Shown: positions 47,101-58,920 of the stretch, one piece after another
Position numbering within the stretch: the stretch's first letter is position 1
How the letters are laid out: each line of letters opens with the position of its first letter
Source: Alopecurus myosuroides
Taxonomy: Eukaryota > Streptophyta > Magnoliopsida > Poales > Poaceae
Direction: 5' to 3'
NCBI GenBank assembly: GCA_028641055.1
Contig: CM054057.1
Location: forward strand, 403,052,814-403,116,813
DNA: 64,000 bases
Made by a program: the position numbers and the translations under genes
The notes under the pieces: model-generated
The model's database searches: none
The model's input: only the letters and a program-made list of their open reading frames with translations
Told to the model about the DNA's origin: nothing

Positions 47101-47899
47101 TCGCATGAACATCGACAACGACTTGAAGATTTGGAAGGAGTACATTCCGCTCGTCATGATCCAAATGGAGATTGACAAGCCCTTCTCTGACCATGCCTTC
47201 TCCATCCACACTCCTCAAGTCAAGATCTACACGGCGCATCACAAGCACTGCGACATCAACGCCTTCTACGCCTACATAACACATGTCACGATGTGCATGG
47301 AGTTCGACAAGCGCATCCACGACAACGACTTCTATGCCTACAACCCTCATGTCAAGATGTCCTTGGAGTTCGACATGCCCATCCCAGACAACGACTTCTT
47401 CATATACATCCCCTACGTCAATATGTACTTGGAGTTTGACAAGCGCGTCAACGACAATGACCACCACGACTACACATCAACCGCCACGAGGTACATGGAC
47501 TTTGACACGAGCATCAACAACAATGAAACCCATGGAGCGGCGTGCAACCAATGCGTCAAGTTCATCTACACTCTACCGCTTCCGCAAGCTCATCCTCATC
47601 CACCCATTGAGGATCATGTCAAGATCGTCATCACCTTTGGACCACACCCTCCACGAGCATACCTTGGCATGATCTTCGATAAGAGGCTAAACTTCAACGA
47701 CTACACCGTCGCGCAAGATCTTCCTCAACCATCCAAGGGGGACCCTTTCATGATCTTCATCACCTTTGGACCACACCCACTACGAGCCTACCGTCACATG
47801 AACTTCGACAAGCGGCTCAACTTCAACGACCCCTTCCTCGTAAACATTCCTTCTCCTGCTCACTTATGGATGGAACTCGAGTCGAGGACGACTCTTTTT

Positions 47900-47915
47900 C
47901 AAGGGGGGGGGGAGA
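47900..47915 (+). other. V polypurine tract
   Basis: A run of ten G preceded by CAA and followed by AGA, directly before the 3' LTR. It is also translated, as the last codons of the long frame. Confidence 0.8.
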
Positions 47916-48993
47916 TGATGTAGCCCACCGTATTCAACCAAGCACAACATCGGCACACCACAAGGTGAACTCACTCTTATACCCGTGTGTTTCCCGTGAC
48001 TTGGTGAACGGTCCTCTACCTCATGAAATACCCCTCTACATGCATAGGTGGGATCACCACATGGAGACCCAAAATGGTGCCCAAGATGCTCAAGAACACA
48101 TCCAAGAAGGTGCACACGAAGCTAGGAAAGAAGCGGGTGAATACGGCGTCAAGATCGGAGATCCGAGGAGGAAGAACGGAGGGAAACGGGGCCTCCCGGC
48201 CTCATCCCCCGGCCAGGACGGCCTCCAACCACCTCAGGCCGGCCCCCAAACAGAGCAGGCCGGCCTCCCCCTCTCCCACCCCGTCCTCGGGCCGGCCCTG
48301 CCCCTCCTCAGGTCGGGCACCCCCCCGAGAGGGCCGGCCTCCACCCCGGCCCTAGGCCGGCCCCCTCCCAGGCCGGCTCCTCCTCCCACCTTGGCCCCAG
48401 ACCGGGTGGCAGGCCGGCCCCAGGCCGGCGCGCCCTGGGCTGCGCCCCTGCCCCCACCCCGGCCTCCAGGCCGCCCAGGCCGGCTCCAGGCCGGCGTGGC
48501 CCCAAAATGCACGGAATTTGCCCGTTTTTGCACTGTTTCGACCCCGAGCTATATAAGGGACCCCGGTGGCTAGATCCAGGGTTTAGGGATGATTTGAGAA
48601 CTTCGAGCTTTGCCCTTGTATCCCTCTTGTGAGGTGACTCCTCTTACGAGGCTACTCCTAAGATGTGTATCTAGGACCGTATCAAGATCTCTCCAAGGAG
48701 CTACTCTTTCACCTTGTGATTCTAGTAGCGCTTGCCAACCTTCCCCTTGCGGCTTCCGTTGGATCGGTGGACCGACCGGTGAGAGGAATCGGTTTTGATT
48801 AGCGTGTTGTTGACTTGGGTTTGCGATCCCTCGTAGGCTTCACGAGTTATCTTCCCCCTTTTGTGTTTCCGCGCGTTTGCCCTCGATTTCCCCTCGATTC
48901 CCCCTCTCGTGTTCTTCGCGTTCTTCGTGCGTTCTTCGTTCGTTCTTGTCGATTCGTGAAGATCGGGCCAACTTAGAGGTCAACACCTCATCA
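47916..48993 (+). repeat. V 3' LTR
   Basis: Direct repeat of 41663-42745 with several dozen differences by eye, mostly in the CCGGCC-rich block (48185-48505), and short deletions. It ends CTCATCA, followed by GAACC. Confidence 0.9.
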
Positions 48994-49005
48994 GAACCCC
49001 GACAA

Positions 49006-49326
49006 ATGCCTCCTCGTTCTGACCCCGAAAACAATGATGCTATGCAGCAAATGCTCGCTTCCCAAGCCCAACTATTGCAAATGATGACCCAGTTTGTGGC
49101 CGCTATGAACAACAACAACAACAACAACAATCCTCCACCACCCCCAGTGGACAGACTTACCAGATTCATGAGGCTTAGGCCTAACAAGTACTCTTCTGCT
49201 ACTGATCCAATAGTGGCGGATGACTGGCTCTGCTCAGTTAACAGGGACCTAGTGACCTGTGAGTGCACTGATGCGGAAAAGGTGAGATTCACCGCGCACC
49301 TACTAGAAGGACCAGCTGTAACGTAG
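49006..49326 (+). pseudogene. gag: W gag, N-terminal fragment
   Basis: From ATG 49006, just after V. MPPRSDPEN, a helix (DAMQQMLASQAQLLQMM), an Asn/Pro linker from a (CAA)n tract, then the start of the gag domain (KYSSATDPIVADDWL). It parallels the gag start of I. TAG at 49324-49326 stands where I has TGG, and TGA follows at 49351. The frame is then lost at the A insertion. Confidence 0.75.
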
Positions 49327-49360
49327 TGGGAAACTTATCAAGTGACTCACTGATGCACTT

Positions 49361-50930
49361 TGTTGGGGACCCCAAGAGGAGGGTATGATGAGCATAGCGG
49401 TAGGAGTTTTCCCCTTAGTTAAGAACGAGGGTTATCAATCCAGTAGGAGAAAGAGAACCTTAGGAAGGTTGATGCCACTGACGGTGGTGTTGGCGCTTCA
49501 CCGGTGGTCAGCAACAACGTGGAACCTGCACACAACACAACCAAAATACTTTTCCCCAACGGTAGAGTGAGTTTGTCAATCTCACCGGTCTCGCTGAAAA
49601 CAAAGATTAGACGTATAGTGTGGAAAACAGTGTATGCTTGCAGTAAGTAAAGAAAGCAGGAAATTGTTCTAGTTTGTTTAACAGTGTAGAAAAATGGATC
49701 GGGGTTCATAGTTTCGCAAGTGGTTTTTCTCCATAAAAGATAGCATGTTGGTTGAACCAATTACAGCTGGGAAATTGTCAAATAGAGGTTGCACCGTAGT
49801 GCACAATATGGCATGAAGATTACTATGATATTTAGTGCGGGCATTACAACAAGATACATAGACCGACATCCATCTGCATCTATGACTAATAATCCACCCT
49901 CAGGTTATCATCCGAACCCCCTTAGGTATTAAGTTGCAAGCAAAAGATAATTGCATTAAACAAAGTGTGTAATGTAAGCAATGATTATGCACGCGGGCAC
50001 TCTCACCGCTGTTTTCTCCCTAATGGCAACAACACATCCTCCCCCTTCACGTTTGTCTCACTCGAGCAAGGCGAATAGGAGGCATGAACCCACTATCGAG
50101 CATAAATACTTCCTCTTGGAGTCACTAGACACTACTTGGCCAGAGTAACCACTAGCAACGGAAAGCATGCAAGATCACAAATAGCATATGCAAATAAAGA
50201 CTATAATGAACTTGGCATAAGTTCAATATTCATCGGATCCCAGCAAACACAGCACATAGAATTACATAAGATCAATCTCGATCATGATAAGAAGCTCACG
50301 AGAGATAAATGTGGAGGCATATGAGGAGAAGACAACCATCTAGCTACAGCTACGAACCCGTAGTCCAAGGATGAACTACTCACGCATCACTCCAGAGGCA
50401 GGCATGGTGATGGAGACGCCTCCAGTGATGATCTCCTCTCCAGCAGGGTGCCGGAAACAGCTTTAGAACCTCCCTGCTCTAGGATTGACGGTGACGGCGG
50501 CTGCGGAACTTTTTGGGGATTTTTGATCAGGTGTTTAGGGTTTTCCATCCGGGGGCCTAAATAGGTGAAATGGAAAAGGCGGTGGAGCTCCAGAGGCCCC
50601 ACACCCATAGGTGGCGCGGCTAGGGGGACCTGCGCCACCCTATGGTGTGGCCCCCCTTTTGCCCCTCTTCGACTCCTCTTCGGTGTTCTGGATGCTTCCG
50701 AGGAAAATAGGAACTTCGGGCTTTGTGGGGTCCAATTCCGAGAATGGTTGCAGAACAACTTTTCTGAAACCAAAAACAGCAGAAAACAGGGAAATGGCAC
50801 TTGGCATCTTGTTAATAGGTTAGTCCCGGAAAAAATATAAAAATGCTATAAATAAGGGAGAAAACAAGTATCAATTGGCAAAATATGATCATGGAGCATC
50901 ATAAATTATAGATACGTTGGAGACGTATCA
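49361..50930 (-). repeat. A 3' LTR (1570 bp)
   Basis: Minus strand TGATACGTCTCC (start at 50930) to ...GGTCCCCAACA (end at 49361). Short frames within it are not supported as genes. Confidence 0.75.
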
Positions 50931-53735
50931 AGCATCCCCAAACTTAGTTCCTACTCGTCCTCGAGTAGGTAAACGATAAAACAATAATTTCTGAGGTGAC
51001 ATGCTAATAACATAAACTTGGTCAATCTAATGTAAAAGCATATGCACGTTGAGATCATAAAACTTTAAACACAGGCATGATAAATAAAACTTTAATAATA
51101 AAGCATAGAAATTACTTTGCATCACGTAGAGTAACTCAAATAAAGGATCATGAATAAGAATGCAAATAAAGGTCAACGTTTGTTTCAGGTATAGAGAAAG
51201 CATGGCAAAGTGATATTTCGATAGTCCTTAAGAGTGGGGCAAAACATAAATGCCAGGACACCTTCAAAGTTCATGATCGAGGAAGACTAGAACAAATAAT
51301 TTAAGAACAAATGATATCACATCATGAAGTAATTATTGATGCTTATGGGACAAATGCACATAGAACTCAGAATGGCAAAAATGCTCTCTCAACTGTGCAT
51401 AAAGTTAGAAGATGGGGACTCAACATAGAAGTAAAAGAAAGGCCCTTCGTAGAGGGAAGCAGGGATCACTCATGTGCTAGAGCTTTTATTTCATTAAATA
51501 GAGGTATTAAAAGTTTGACACCGAGTGTATATATTTTGGGAGATGCATGCTAATGTCAATGAATGGTAAACAGAAAATACAGTACGTCACAAGCCAACTG
51601 GATTCACAAGAGCGGCTCTCATGGTGAAGGACGCAACTGGTGTAAAAGGTCATCCCTCTTTCTCTTTCGTTTACACAATTATGCTTTGACTGATAAATCA
51701 GGGGAAAATAGTGAAGAGAATTTGTTTGCATTAATTTGGGGCTGGGCACCCCGCTGCCAGCTCTTCTATCATTTGGATAAGCGGATGAAGCCACTAGTCC
51801 AGGGTGTGAAATCCAATCAACAAGTGAGATAAAGATTCTCTATTTACGTCCTCATGAGCAAAAACAGGAACATAAAGTAGGGGTAATTATGAAGGTTTTA
51901 AAGGTAACACATGAGCAATTTACTTTGGAATGGCAGTTAAATACCACATGTAGGTACGTATGGTGGACACAATGGGAAAAGTTTTGGTTTAAGGGAGTAT
52001 GGATGCACGAGTAGAGCTCATACTCAGTATAGGTGGAGGCTAGCAAAAGACTGGGAGCGACAAATAGGGAGAGCATAAGAGCCATAATCATGCATAGCGA
52101 CATAAGCATCATTAATTAAAACATAAGCAATATCACAAGTTAAAAAACTAAGTGGTCATGGAGGCTATTCGTGACTGGTTTGTAGTCATAAACATGGTGT
52201 GAGCATGCGCCAAGTCAACCAAATAAAACATTCGAAAGAGAATACCATATATTGATGCTTTACTATGACAAGAACAACTCATGAATCTTTCAATACATAT
52301 TAAAAACTCTCATCTATTTGAGGCTAATCATGCTACTCAATAACCACAAGGCTTTAAAACTAAAATAACATTTAGCATGGCATGAAAAATTCCTAGCCAC
52401 GGTCTATACAAGCTTCTAGTAGTACTGTTATAAATTCTACTTCAAGCAGCAGTTTTCTTTCTCCCAACAAGCACCATACAAAACATGCTTTAAAAAAATA
52501 CTCTTTATGATACAGAAAGCAAACATGAGAGTACTCACATAACACTACTAAAACTAACAGCTCTAATAAGAGATGCATGCAAAACAGGAGCTAAATAAAT
52601 GCAGCAGCTAGACAGAGATTAAGAATACAACGTATTCTCATGAAAAAGCGGAGAGTGTCACTCTCCAATAAAAGAATGCTGGGGTCCAACCAAGCTTATT
52701 GAAAAAGTAAAAACAAACTGAAAGCAAAATAAAAAGCAAACTGAAAACAAAAATAAAAGCGCTCGAAGTAAAGAACATAAGATGCGACCGAATAAAAATA
52801 TAGTTTCACTAGAAGTGACCTAATAATTTGTTGATGAAGAAGGGGATGCCTTGGGCATCCCCAAGATTAGACTCTTGATTCTTCTTGGAATTTTTTTGGA
52901 TGTATCACTAGGGCATCCCCAAGCTTAGGCTTTTCACTCTTCTTGATCACCTCATATCATCTTGTTCTCTTGACCCTTGAAAACTTCCTTCACATCAAAA
53001 TTCTCACAATCTTCATTAGCAACGTTAGTACAATTGAAATAATAAATTCATATGGCTCAGTTTGAACACAAGTCTAACACTCAAAAACACATTGGCTACT
53101 GTCACAACTTCTTTCAAAACTCTTTTTCTCAAAAGAACACCAAAAGAAAGAGATTAAGATGCAAATGCGATGAATGGCAGAAATCTGTCAAAACAGAACA
53201 GCAAGTAAAGATCAATTTTTTCAAAAATCTTAAGTTTATCAAATAAAAAGTGGTCTTCTAAGAAAAGTTGCGTATATAACGCAGGATTGAGCACAAAAAA
53301 GCTCAGATCATTTCGAATTTTCTGTGATTTTTAACGGAATTAATAGTGGACAGCAGAAATCTGTTTCCTGCGCAGAAATCCGAAATATAGGCTCAACTTT
53401 CCACTAGAGGCTTTACTTGGCTCAACAAAAACTCAAAACGAAAGATACGGAGGGGTTGCTAAGGAAATATAAAACACCAAGGTGTAAAGCACACCAAAGA
53501 AAACGAAAGAAAACATGTTGAAAACAGAGAAATAAAATGGGTTGTCTCCCGGTAGCGCTTTTCATTAACGCCTTTCAGCTAGGCATAAAAGGTGGAATCA
53601 AGTGGATCCTCACATTAGAAATATGAATTGAAGCAAAAGAGAGCATCATGAAGAAAATGAAAAACAAATTTAAGTCTAAAACTCTACCTATGCATAGGAA
53701 TCTTGTAAAGAAATAAATTAAAGAAGCTCAAACTA
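50931..53735 (-). other. A internal 3' region, no intact gene
   Basis: About 2.8 kb upstream of the LTR in element sense. It includes a TTTGGGGATGCT block at the LTR edge (likely polypurine tract) and repeats of 'gcatccccaa' near 52855 and 52915. This is the place where Athila elements carry an env-like frame; here only short broken frames are seen on both strands. Confidence 0.55.
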
Positions 53736-55738
53736 TGTAACATCCCAAGTATGAAAACAACCTTAGAATGTTTTGCTTCTTGTTAATTTATGTTAATGCA
53801 TCATGTCATCATAAGCATTGCATGTGGCATGTGTTTTAATTTGAAATTAAATTCAATTTCAAACCAATTGGTTCATACTTGGTATGTTCCAATGTTTTCA
53901 AAATAAATCACTAACAGAAACAAATCAATTGCTTCCATAAACTTGAATTTTCACATAAATGACTTGGTTAAGTTTTCAAATAATTCAATTATTGCAAAAT
54001 TCAAGCAATTGCATTTAAAATTCAAACAACAACAAATATTTAAAATTTTGAAAAACAAAAGTTGGTGCAACTGGGAATTTGCAATCAGGAACTCATAAAA
54101 ATTTATCACCAAAATTATTGGATCCCAAAAAACCCCTTCTTTTCTTTCTCTTTTCCTTTCTACAAAAAAAAAGAAGAAAGAAAAATAAATAAAGCAAAAA
54201 AAGGGGAGGCAACCAGGCCAGCCAACAGGCCGGCCCAGGCCACCTACAACCCCCCAAACCAGGCCCAAGCGCCTCCCACGCCTGTCGTCTTCCTCCTCTG
54301 TACGGAGACAGAGAAGGGGAGATCCTCCCCCACCTGCAGCCCCTACCTGCTCCCTTCCCTCTCTATAACTACCCCGAGGTCCTAGGGAAACCCTAGCCCC
54401 CTCTCCCTTTCCTCTCCAGCCGCCGCTGCACCTTTCTTCTTCTCCCTGTCCTTTTCCTTTTCTGAGCTTGGTTCTGCTAACTGCAAGGGAGAGAGAGGCC
54501 ATGGCCGGCGCTTGAAGGTCTCCGCCGCCGCCGGTCGCCCTCGAGCCCGATCGACACCACCAACCTACTCCCGGTGAGCCGCCGTTTCCGTTTTCCCCTT
54601 TCCCGCTTCTTTTCATCGAGGTTTGCCCGCGCACACGCATGCCGAGCGGCAGCAGCGCTGCCGTCCCTGGCGTCCAGTCCGTCCTCGTCGTGAAGTTCAG
54701 AAGTTTCAGAATTTCCGCGCAGATCTCACCTCAAAATATTTTCGCATCATAGATCTAACACAAAGCAACAGCCCAGACCAGTGGCACAAGCCCACGCGCG
54801 CGAGCCCGAGGGCGCGGGTTCGAGTCCCCCCCCCCCCCCCCGCGCAATTCTTTTGGGATTTATTTTTCCTGCAGCCCAGCCCCAAAGCAGATCAAAATCT
54901 TAACTTGTAAATTCCACCAAATATTCATAAATGCTCCAATTTTGGTGATTCAAATTTCTGTAGATTCATAACTGTGAGCACTTTCCAAATATGTAAAAAT
55001 GTCAACATGTTTCTGTAATAAATTTTGCACTAAATAATTAAATACAGAAATGGCTATTAAAATTTGAAACTTTGGAAATTCATAACTTGAGTTCTGTTCT
55101 CCCAAATTGAGCAAACTTGGGCTCTAAAAATTTGTCTTAACAAACTCTACAAAGTGGAATTTTACTTGGTCACAATTGAATTAAATTTGAACATGTTTCC
55201 TTCTGTTTACTAAAAGGGGCAGAATAAAAATGCTCATGGAAAAATGCATAATAAATTCAATAATGATCCAAAAATTATGTTTAATACCACAAAATGTTCA
55301 GTGAAACATTGTCCACATGTTTTAAAGTATTTCCCATGCTTTTGTAACTGAAAGTACCTCTTTTTAAATTGTTTACCAAAAATGGCAGAAATGAAAACAA
55401 TAAGAATTAATTCTTATTTATTATTTTCTTCACCCAAAAATTATGGAAACTATACCAAAATGGAAAGAACTTGAATTAATAACAGAAAAGCATCATTTCA
55501 TGCATGTGGGAATACTTTTGATGTATTGGTCTTATTAAAATTAATAATAGTCCACTAAGATAAATATGAGAGGTTTCCAAATAATGCAAACTTATTTGGG
55601 GCACTCATTTAACTTGATGATCATGTCCATGATCTCTTACTTGTATTAAAATGTCATGCATCATTCCATGTTTGTGCATTATGCCATGTTATTGATTGTC
55701 CGCCTCTCTTCGTTGTTTGTTTGCTTCTTCTCGAATAG

Positions 55739-55816
55739 ACGACGACGTTGAGACAGACGAGATTTATGACACCACTTCAGAGGAGTTAGCCCAGTACCAG
55801 GCTACTGAGTTTGCAG
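55739..55816 (+). other. Exon-like segment 1 in U LTR
   Basis: 78 bases between TTCTCGAATAG| and TTTGCAG|GCAAGT, aligned without indel to 18818-18895. It encodes DDDVETDEIYDTTSEELAQY then QATEFA in the joining frame; most changes are synonymous or keep the acidic character. Confidence 0.5.
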
Positions 55817-57031
55817 GCAAGTATTCACTCACATGAACCATTGTGTCCATTACACACTTGATACCGATACTTTCCGTTGTCTAATCTGCTAGCCTTATGA
55901 TTCGTTGCTTATGATCCGATCCTATCACATGTTATCCTCCAACCCCGAAATAGCCTCTCCTCCACACCTATAACCCTGTTGCTTGTTGGCCTGTGTATTA
56001 CTAGCATGCTTAGGGTTGTTGTGCTCGAGTCTGATGTCCGTTATTTTTCTTTTACCATATTTATTATGTTCTGGGGGCTCGATATTTAAACAACAACCTG
56101 TTAATGTTTGAGGTAATAATAATTTGATGTTAAGGCACCGGCAGGAGGCCGGGTATGGTTTTGAGGCCTGCTAGTGTCGAACTGTGGAAAAGTTCTTGTC
56201 CTCTAGATCCATGATGAGCGCGCTAACCGCATGTGGGAAGCGTGTATGGGCGCCCCCCGCAACTCTGATTTGATTCGCGTCTCGTCCAAATCACTTCATT
56301 TAGTTCGGGTTTTCCATTTGCCGCATGCATATGCAGGTGCGAACCCTTGGCGCCAGGGTGGTAACTTTTGTAGTCGGCATTTAGGGAGACACGTTCTTAG
56401 AGTGCTATGAGGGTCCCCTTTTCTTCGTGGGGCTTGATTAGCCATGCGCTCAATTGCACGGGGTTCTTTGGGCTTGATGCGAAGAAGAGTTGGGTTGTGT
56501 TGAGTGGCCTGCTTGGTGGGTTTGATCCCCGCCTGGCGGGTTATTCTTACGTGTACAGCCAAATTGGTGCATCCCTACAGGGTTAAATCTTCTCGAGAAG
56601 CCGTGTTGTCCGCGGTTATGGATGACTTGGTGATAGGGCTGGCTAACAAGGATTAGACAACTTACACCTAATTAATAATAATTTGACTAGTAATAGGCAT
56701 ATAGACACAATAACTTGAACCTTCATTAATCCAACTGTGTGGGTTATCCTCGGATTGCTTCTTTGGATAAGGGGCGAGATCCAGGATGGGTTTGTTTGAG
56801 GTTAGTGGTAGTTGGCTCCGATGCGCTATCTTATCCCTTTCTTTTAGCCGGATGTTGTAGCGTGTCTCTGTAGTTGGTTAGTGCATCCCACTGCCGCACC
56901 TTTGTATCACCTATCTTCCGTTGAACCCAAAACATCTGTACTTGGTGTTGTCGGGTACACTTTGGTATCTTGTGTGTCTTGCTTGCCAGTACTCGTCCGT
57001 ACTGACCCCTTTGGGGCTGCTGGTTCTGCAG

Positions 57032-57432
57032 ACTACGTTTCCGAGGATCGCCATGGTGGCTACTACGTGGGGTATGATGAGGCTGCTGACGAGTACATAG
57101 CGGACCCGGGCAGGATCCGAGATTTCGTGGATGGGCTCCGTTCTTTTCGTTTCCGGCCTCTTAGGCCTATTTGGATCTTGTCTGTACTCAGACACTTCGG
57201 ATGCTTCCGCTGTGATGTAATGATGACTTGTTGGGACATGTGTCCTCTGCATGACTGTATTTGCTATCTCTGCTCTAGTGAGAGCTTTTGCCACTTATTT
57301 CTATTTCTTTGTGTCTTAGAGATTTGTTGTGATATCACTTGTTCAAATGCCGTTGACGTACCATGTGTGTATGTTATGAAGTACGTCAATGGAAGTATTC
57401 GGATTCCTATTGGATGGTTTCACAGACGATGA
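57032..57432 (+). other. Exon-like segment 2 in U LTR
   Basis: After an acceptor-like GGTTCTGCAG. In the phase that joins 55816 it is open for about 133 codons to TGA at 57430, starting YVSEDRHGGYYVGYDEAADE. In I the matching frame stops after 23 codons. The acidic start is shared; the remainder may not be coding. Confidence 0.4.
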
Positions 57433-57567
57433 ATAGTAGAGGATGGTTGTCACACGTTTACGTGTTGGCCTACTCATATTGAGATGCGGGTGCAGGTAGG
57501 CCCCGTAAACCAACTATCTACTGTTTAGCGGGCTGTGTGTATCCTCTAGAAGTCCGGGTGCGACAAA

Positions 57568-57580
57568 TGGTATCAGATCC
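57568..57580 (+). other. U primer binding site
   Basis: TGGTATCAGATCC, one mismatch to the tRNA-Met site of I. Confidence 0.85.
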
Positions 57581-58105
57581 TGTCTGCCTGTAGGATCCCT
57601 TTTACTGGTCGCAGTTGAGTCTAGAAACTATTTTGCAGCTATATAGGAAAAATGAAACGTGAAAGTAGGAATTTTGTTCTTTTATTTCTTTCCCCACCCA
57701 CCCTCCCTTTTCTGGTAAGGAAGTGCAACGTTGTTTTCTTTTCTCATCTAAACTTTCAAGTTAGGATTTCACGTATCCTGGTTTCTCTAGGATGGTTATA
57801 TCTACTAGACCATAGGAATGGAGGTGGTTGTGACATGATTTTCATGTTGCCTACTCACGATTGAGAACGGAGGCACATAAGCCCCGGAAGCAGATCCACT
57901 ATTCCTTAAGCAGTAGATATTGATCCTCTAGAAGCCCGGATGGGTTTTCCATAGTACCTCAGGAGTGTTTGGTCTCGTGTTTCCCAAATGTTGCTTCGAT
58001 ATCCTGTTCTTCTCAACATCCTTTTCGTCCGTTGAAACCTTGTTGTTGCTTGCCACTTCAGTTCTTCTACCGGCGTCTAATCAAAGCTTCCTCGATCATC
58101 TGCAG

Positions 58106-58920
58106 ATGGATCTCAGGTTCTACCCGCAGGTGGTTCGTATGACTCGTTGTGAGAGCACTACCGGTTATCCGGAGATGCTGAGAGACATGGTCACTTTTAT
58201 AGGATTCCGTTGGGCACCAGAGTACCAGGTCTACGAGCAGCAGCGAGAGTTTGAGCAGACCTACTACCAGGCTATCGTCTACATTCTGTCAGATGATGGC
58301 ATGAGCGTAGTCCACCGCTACGAGGCAGTGGGTTCCACAGTGGATATGGCTGTGCAGCAGGCAGCTTATGTGAGCCTCACCGTCCTTCGTGCTGACTACT
58401 GGGGATTTGACGATTCTATCTATCGCCACATCCCCCGTGGTTACATCACTTTGGAGGGAGCTCACTTCACTCTCTACGACAACTTGGATGTTTATGAGCA
58501 TGATAACTCCAGGCTGCACACCACCGCTCAGTTTGTGAGACACAGTGACGCAGTTGCCCGCACACTATCTCAGGAGTTGGCTTCAGTCAGAGATAGCTTT
58601 ACCTTGCTTTGACTCGTCTGGCGACTTACACCACAGACTTTGTTGGAGACGAGCGCTTTGCACGTTTCGATCAGCCAGTTGGGCGTCGTCTGCGAGATGC
58701 TGGAGGTTACGAGCCGATCAGAGGTACACTCCTTAACCTTGGTGCTGGTTACACTCGGATTCCCCGCTTTGGAGCACACGGAGTCGACGCTTTGTACTTC
58801 ACCACGCCTAGAGTCGGTCTTAGACCACGTCAGATCTACGTGGATCGTCGTTCCACCTACTTTCGTGGGCGTGCTCCTCACCGTACCTCTCGCCGTACTC
58901 CTCGCCGCCGTCCTGCGTGA
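58106..58920 (+). pseudogene. U pre-gag ORF, frameshifted
   Basis: Starts at the same ATGGATCTCAGG as I's pre-gag, again after ATCATCTGCAG. About 80-90% alike. A one-base loss near 58590-58605 (I: GGGAGCAGCTC, U: AGATAGCTT) ends the first frame at 58612; the second frame carries the rest to 58920, ending RRTPRRRPA. It also lies 209 bases before gag, as in I. Confidence 0.8.

Larger units (their letters stand above)
43944..47923 (+). pseudogene. V His/Asp-rich repeat protein, broken in its 5' part
   Basis: No known domain recognised. ATG 43944 is followed by TAA at 43962. The frame then runs through three 30-bp tandem units (44040-44129, SYEHDVVDDH-like), slips by one base near the C-run 44170-44175, meets TGA at 44801-44803, and is then open for 1,039 codons to TAG 47921, eight bases into the 3' LTR. 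The long part has seven units of a LPIFDEDPYERP-type motif about 30 residues apart (about 45160-45650), a low-complexity middle with His runs, about six units of a PHVKMSLEFDKRI.DND type (47150-47510) and two GPHPPRAY...FDKRLNFND units. The end, ELESRTTLFQGGGE, resembles retrotransposon polyprotein ends abutting the polypurine tract. Acidic and His-rich; metal binding is only a guess. Confidence 0.6.
41663..48993 (+). mobile_element. Element V: non-autonomous LTR element with a novel repeat protein
   Basis: Complete 7.3 kb plus-strand element with perfect target duplication GAACC (41658-41662 and 48994-48998). LTRs of 1083 and 1078 bp start TGATGTAGCCC and end CTCATCA. It has a tRNA-Met-like primer site, a long leader, one large broken frame and a G-rich polypurine tract. 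No gag, protease, RT, RNase H or integrase motif was found. It must therefore move, if at all, with enzymes from another element. Superfamily unassigned. Confidence 0.85.
37091..49360 (+). mobile_element. Element W: truncated chromovirus
   Basis: Starts with an LTR (TGTAACATCCC at 37091) after flank GTATT. Then come a tRNA-Met-type primer site, a decayed pre-gag region and the start of gag. W is split by V (41663-48993; target duplication GAACC) and ends inside gag, where the Athila-like element A begins at 49361. The rest of W must lie beyond the window or be lost. Confidence 0.8.
49361..53735 (-). mobile_element. Element A: Athila-like Gypsy element, minus strand, partial
   Basis: Minus-strand element whose 3' LTR is 49361-50930 and whose internal part runs right until U cuts it at 53736. 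The LTR sequence (minus strand TGATACGTCTCCAACGTATC) is a type I know as abundant in Triticeae genomes and assigned to Athila-type elements. Flank CACTT (49356-49360) is the candidate target duplication; its partner lies outside the window. Confidence 0.7.
53736..57565 (+). repeat. U 5' LTR (3830 bp)
   Basis: TGTAACATCCC to GGTGCGACA. Same plan as I's LTR but about 800 bases shorter and diverged, with conserved islands: the tRNA-like B box (54817-54827) followed by a run of 16 C (54826-54841), the 78-bp exon-like segment (55739-55816), the 'gcaccggcaggaggcc' block (56136) and the last 500 bases. Confidence 0.9.

Noticed and set aside
50565..50840. Short frames within the Athila-like LTR
   Set aside because: They lie fully inside an LTR on either strand, without start context or a domain.
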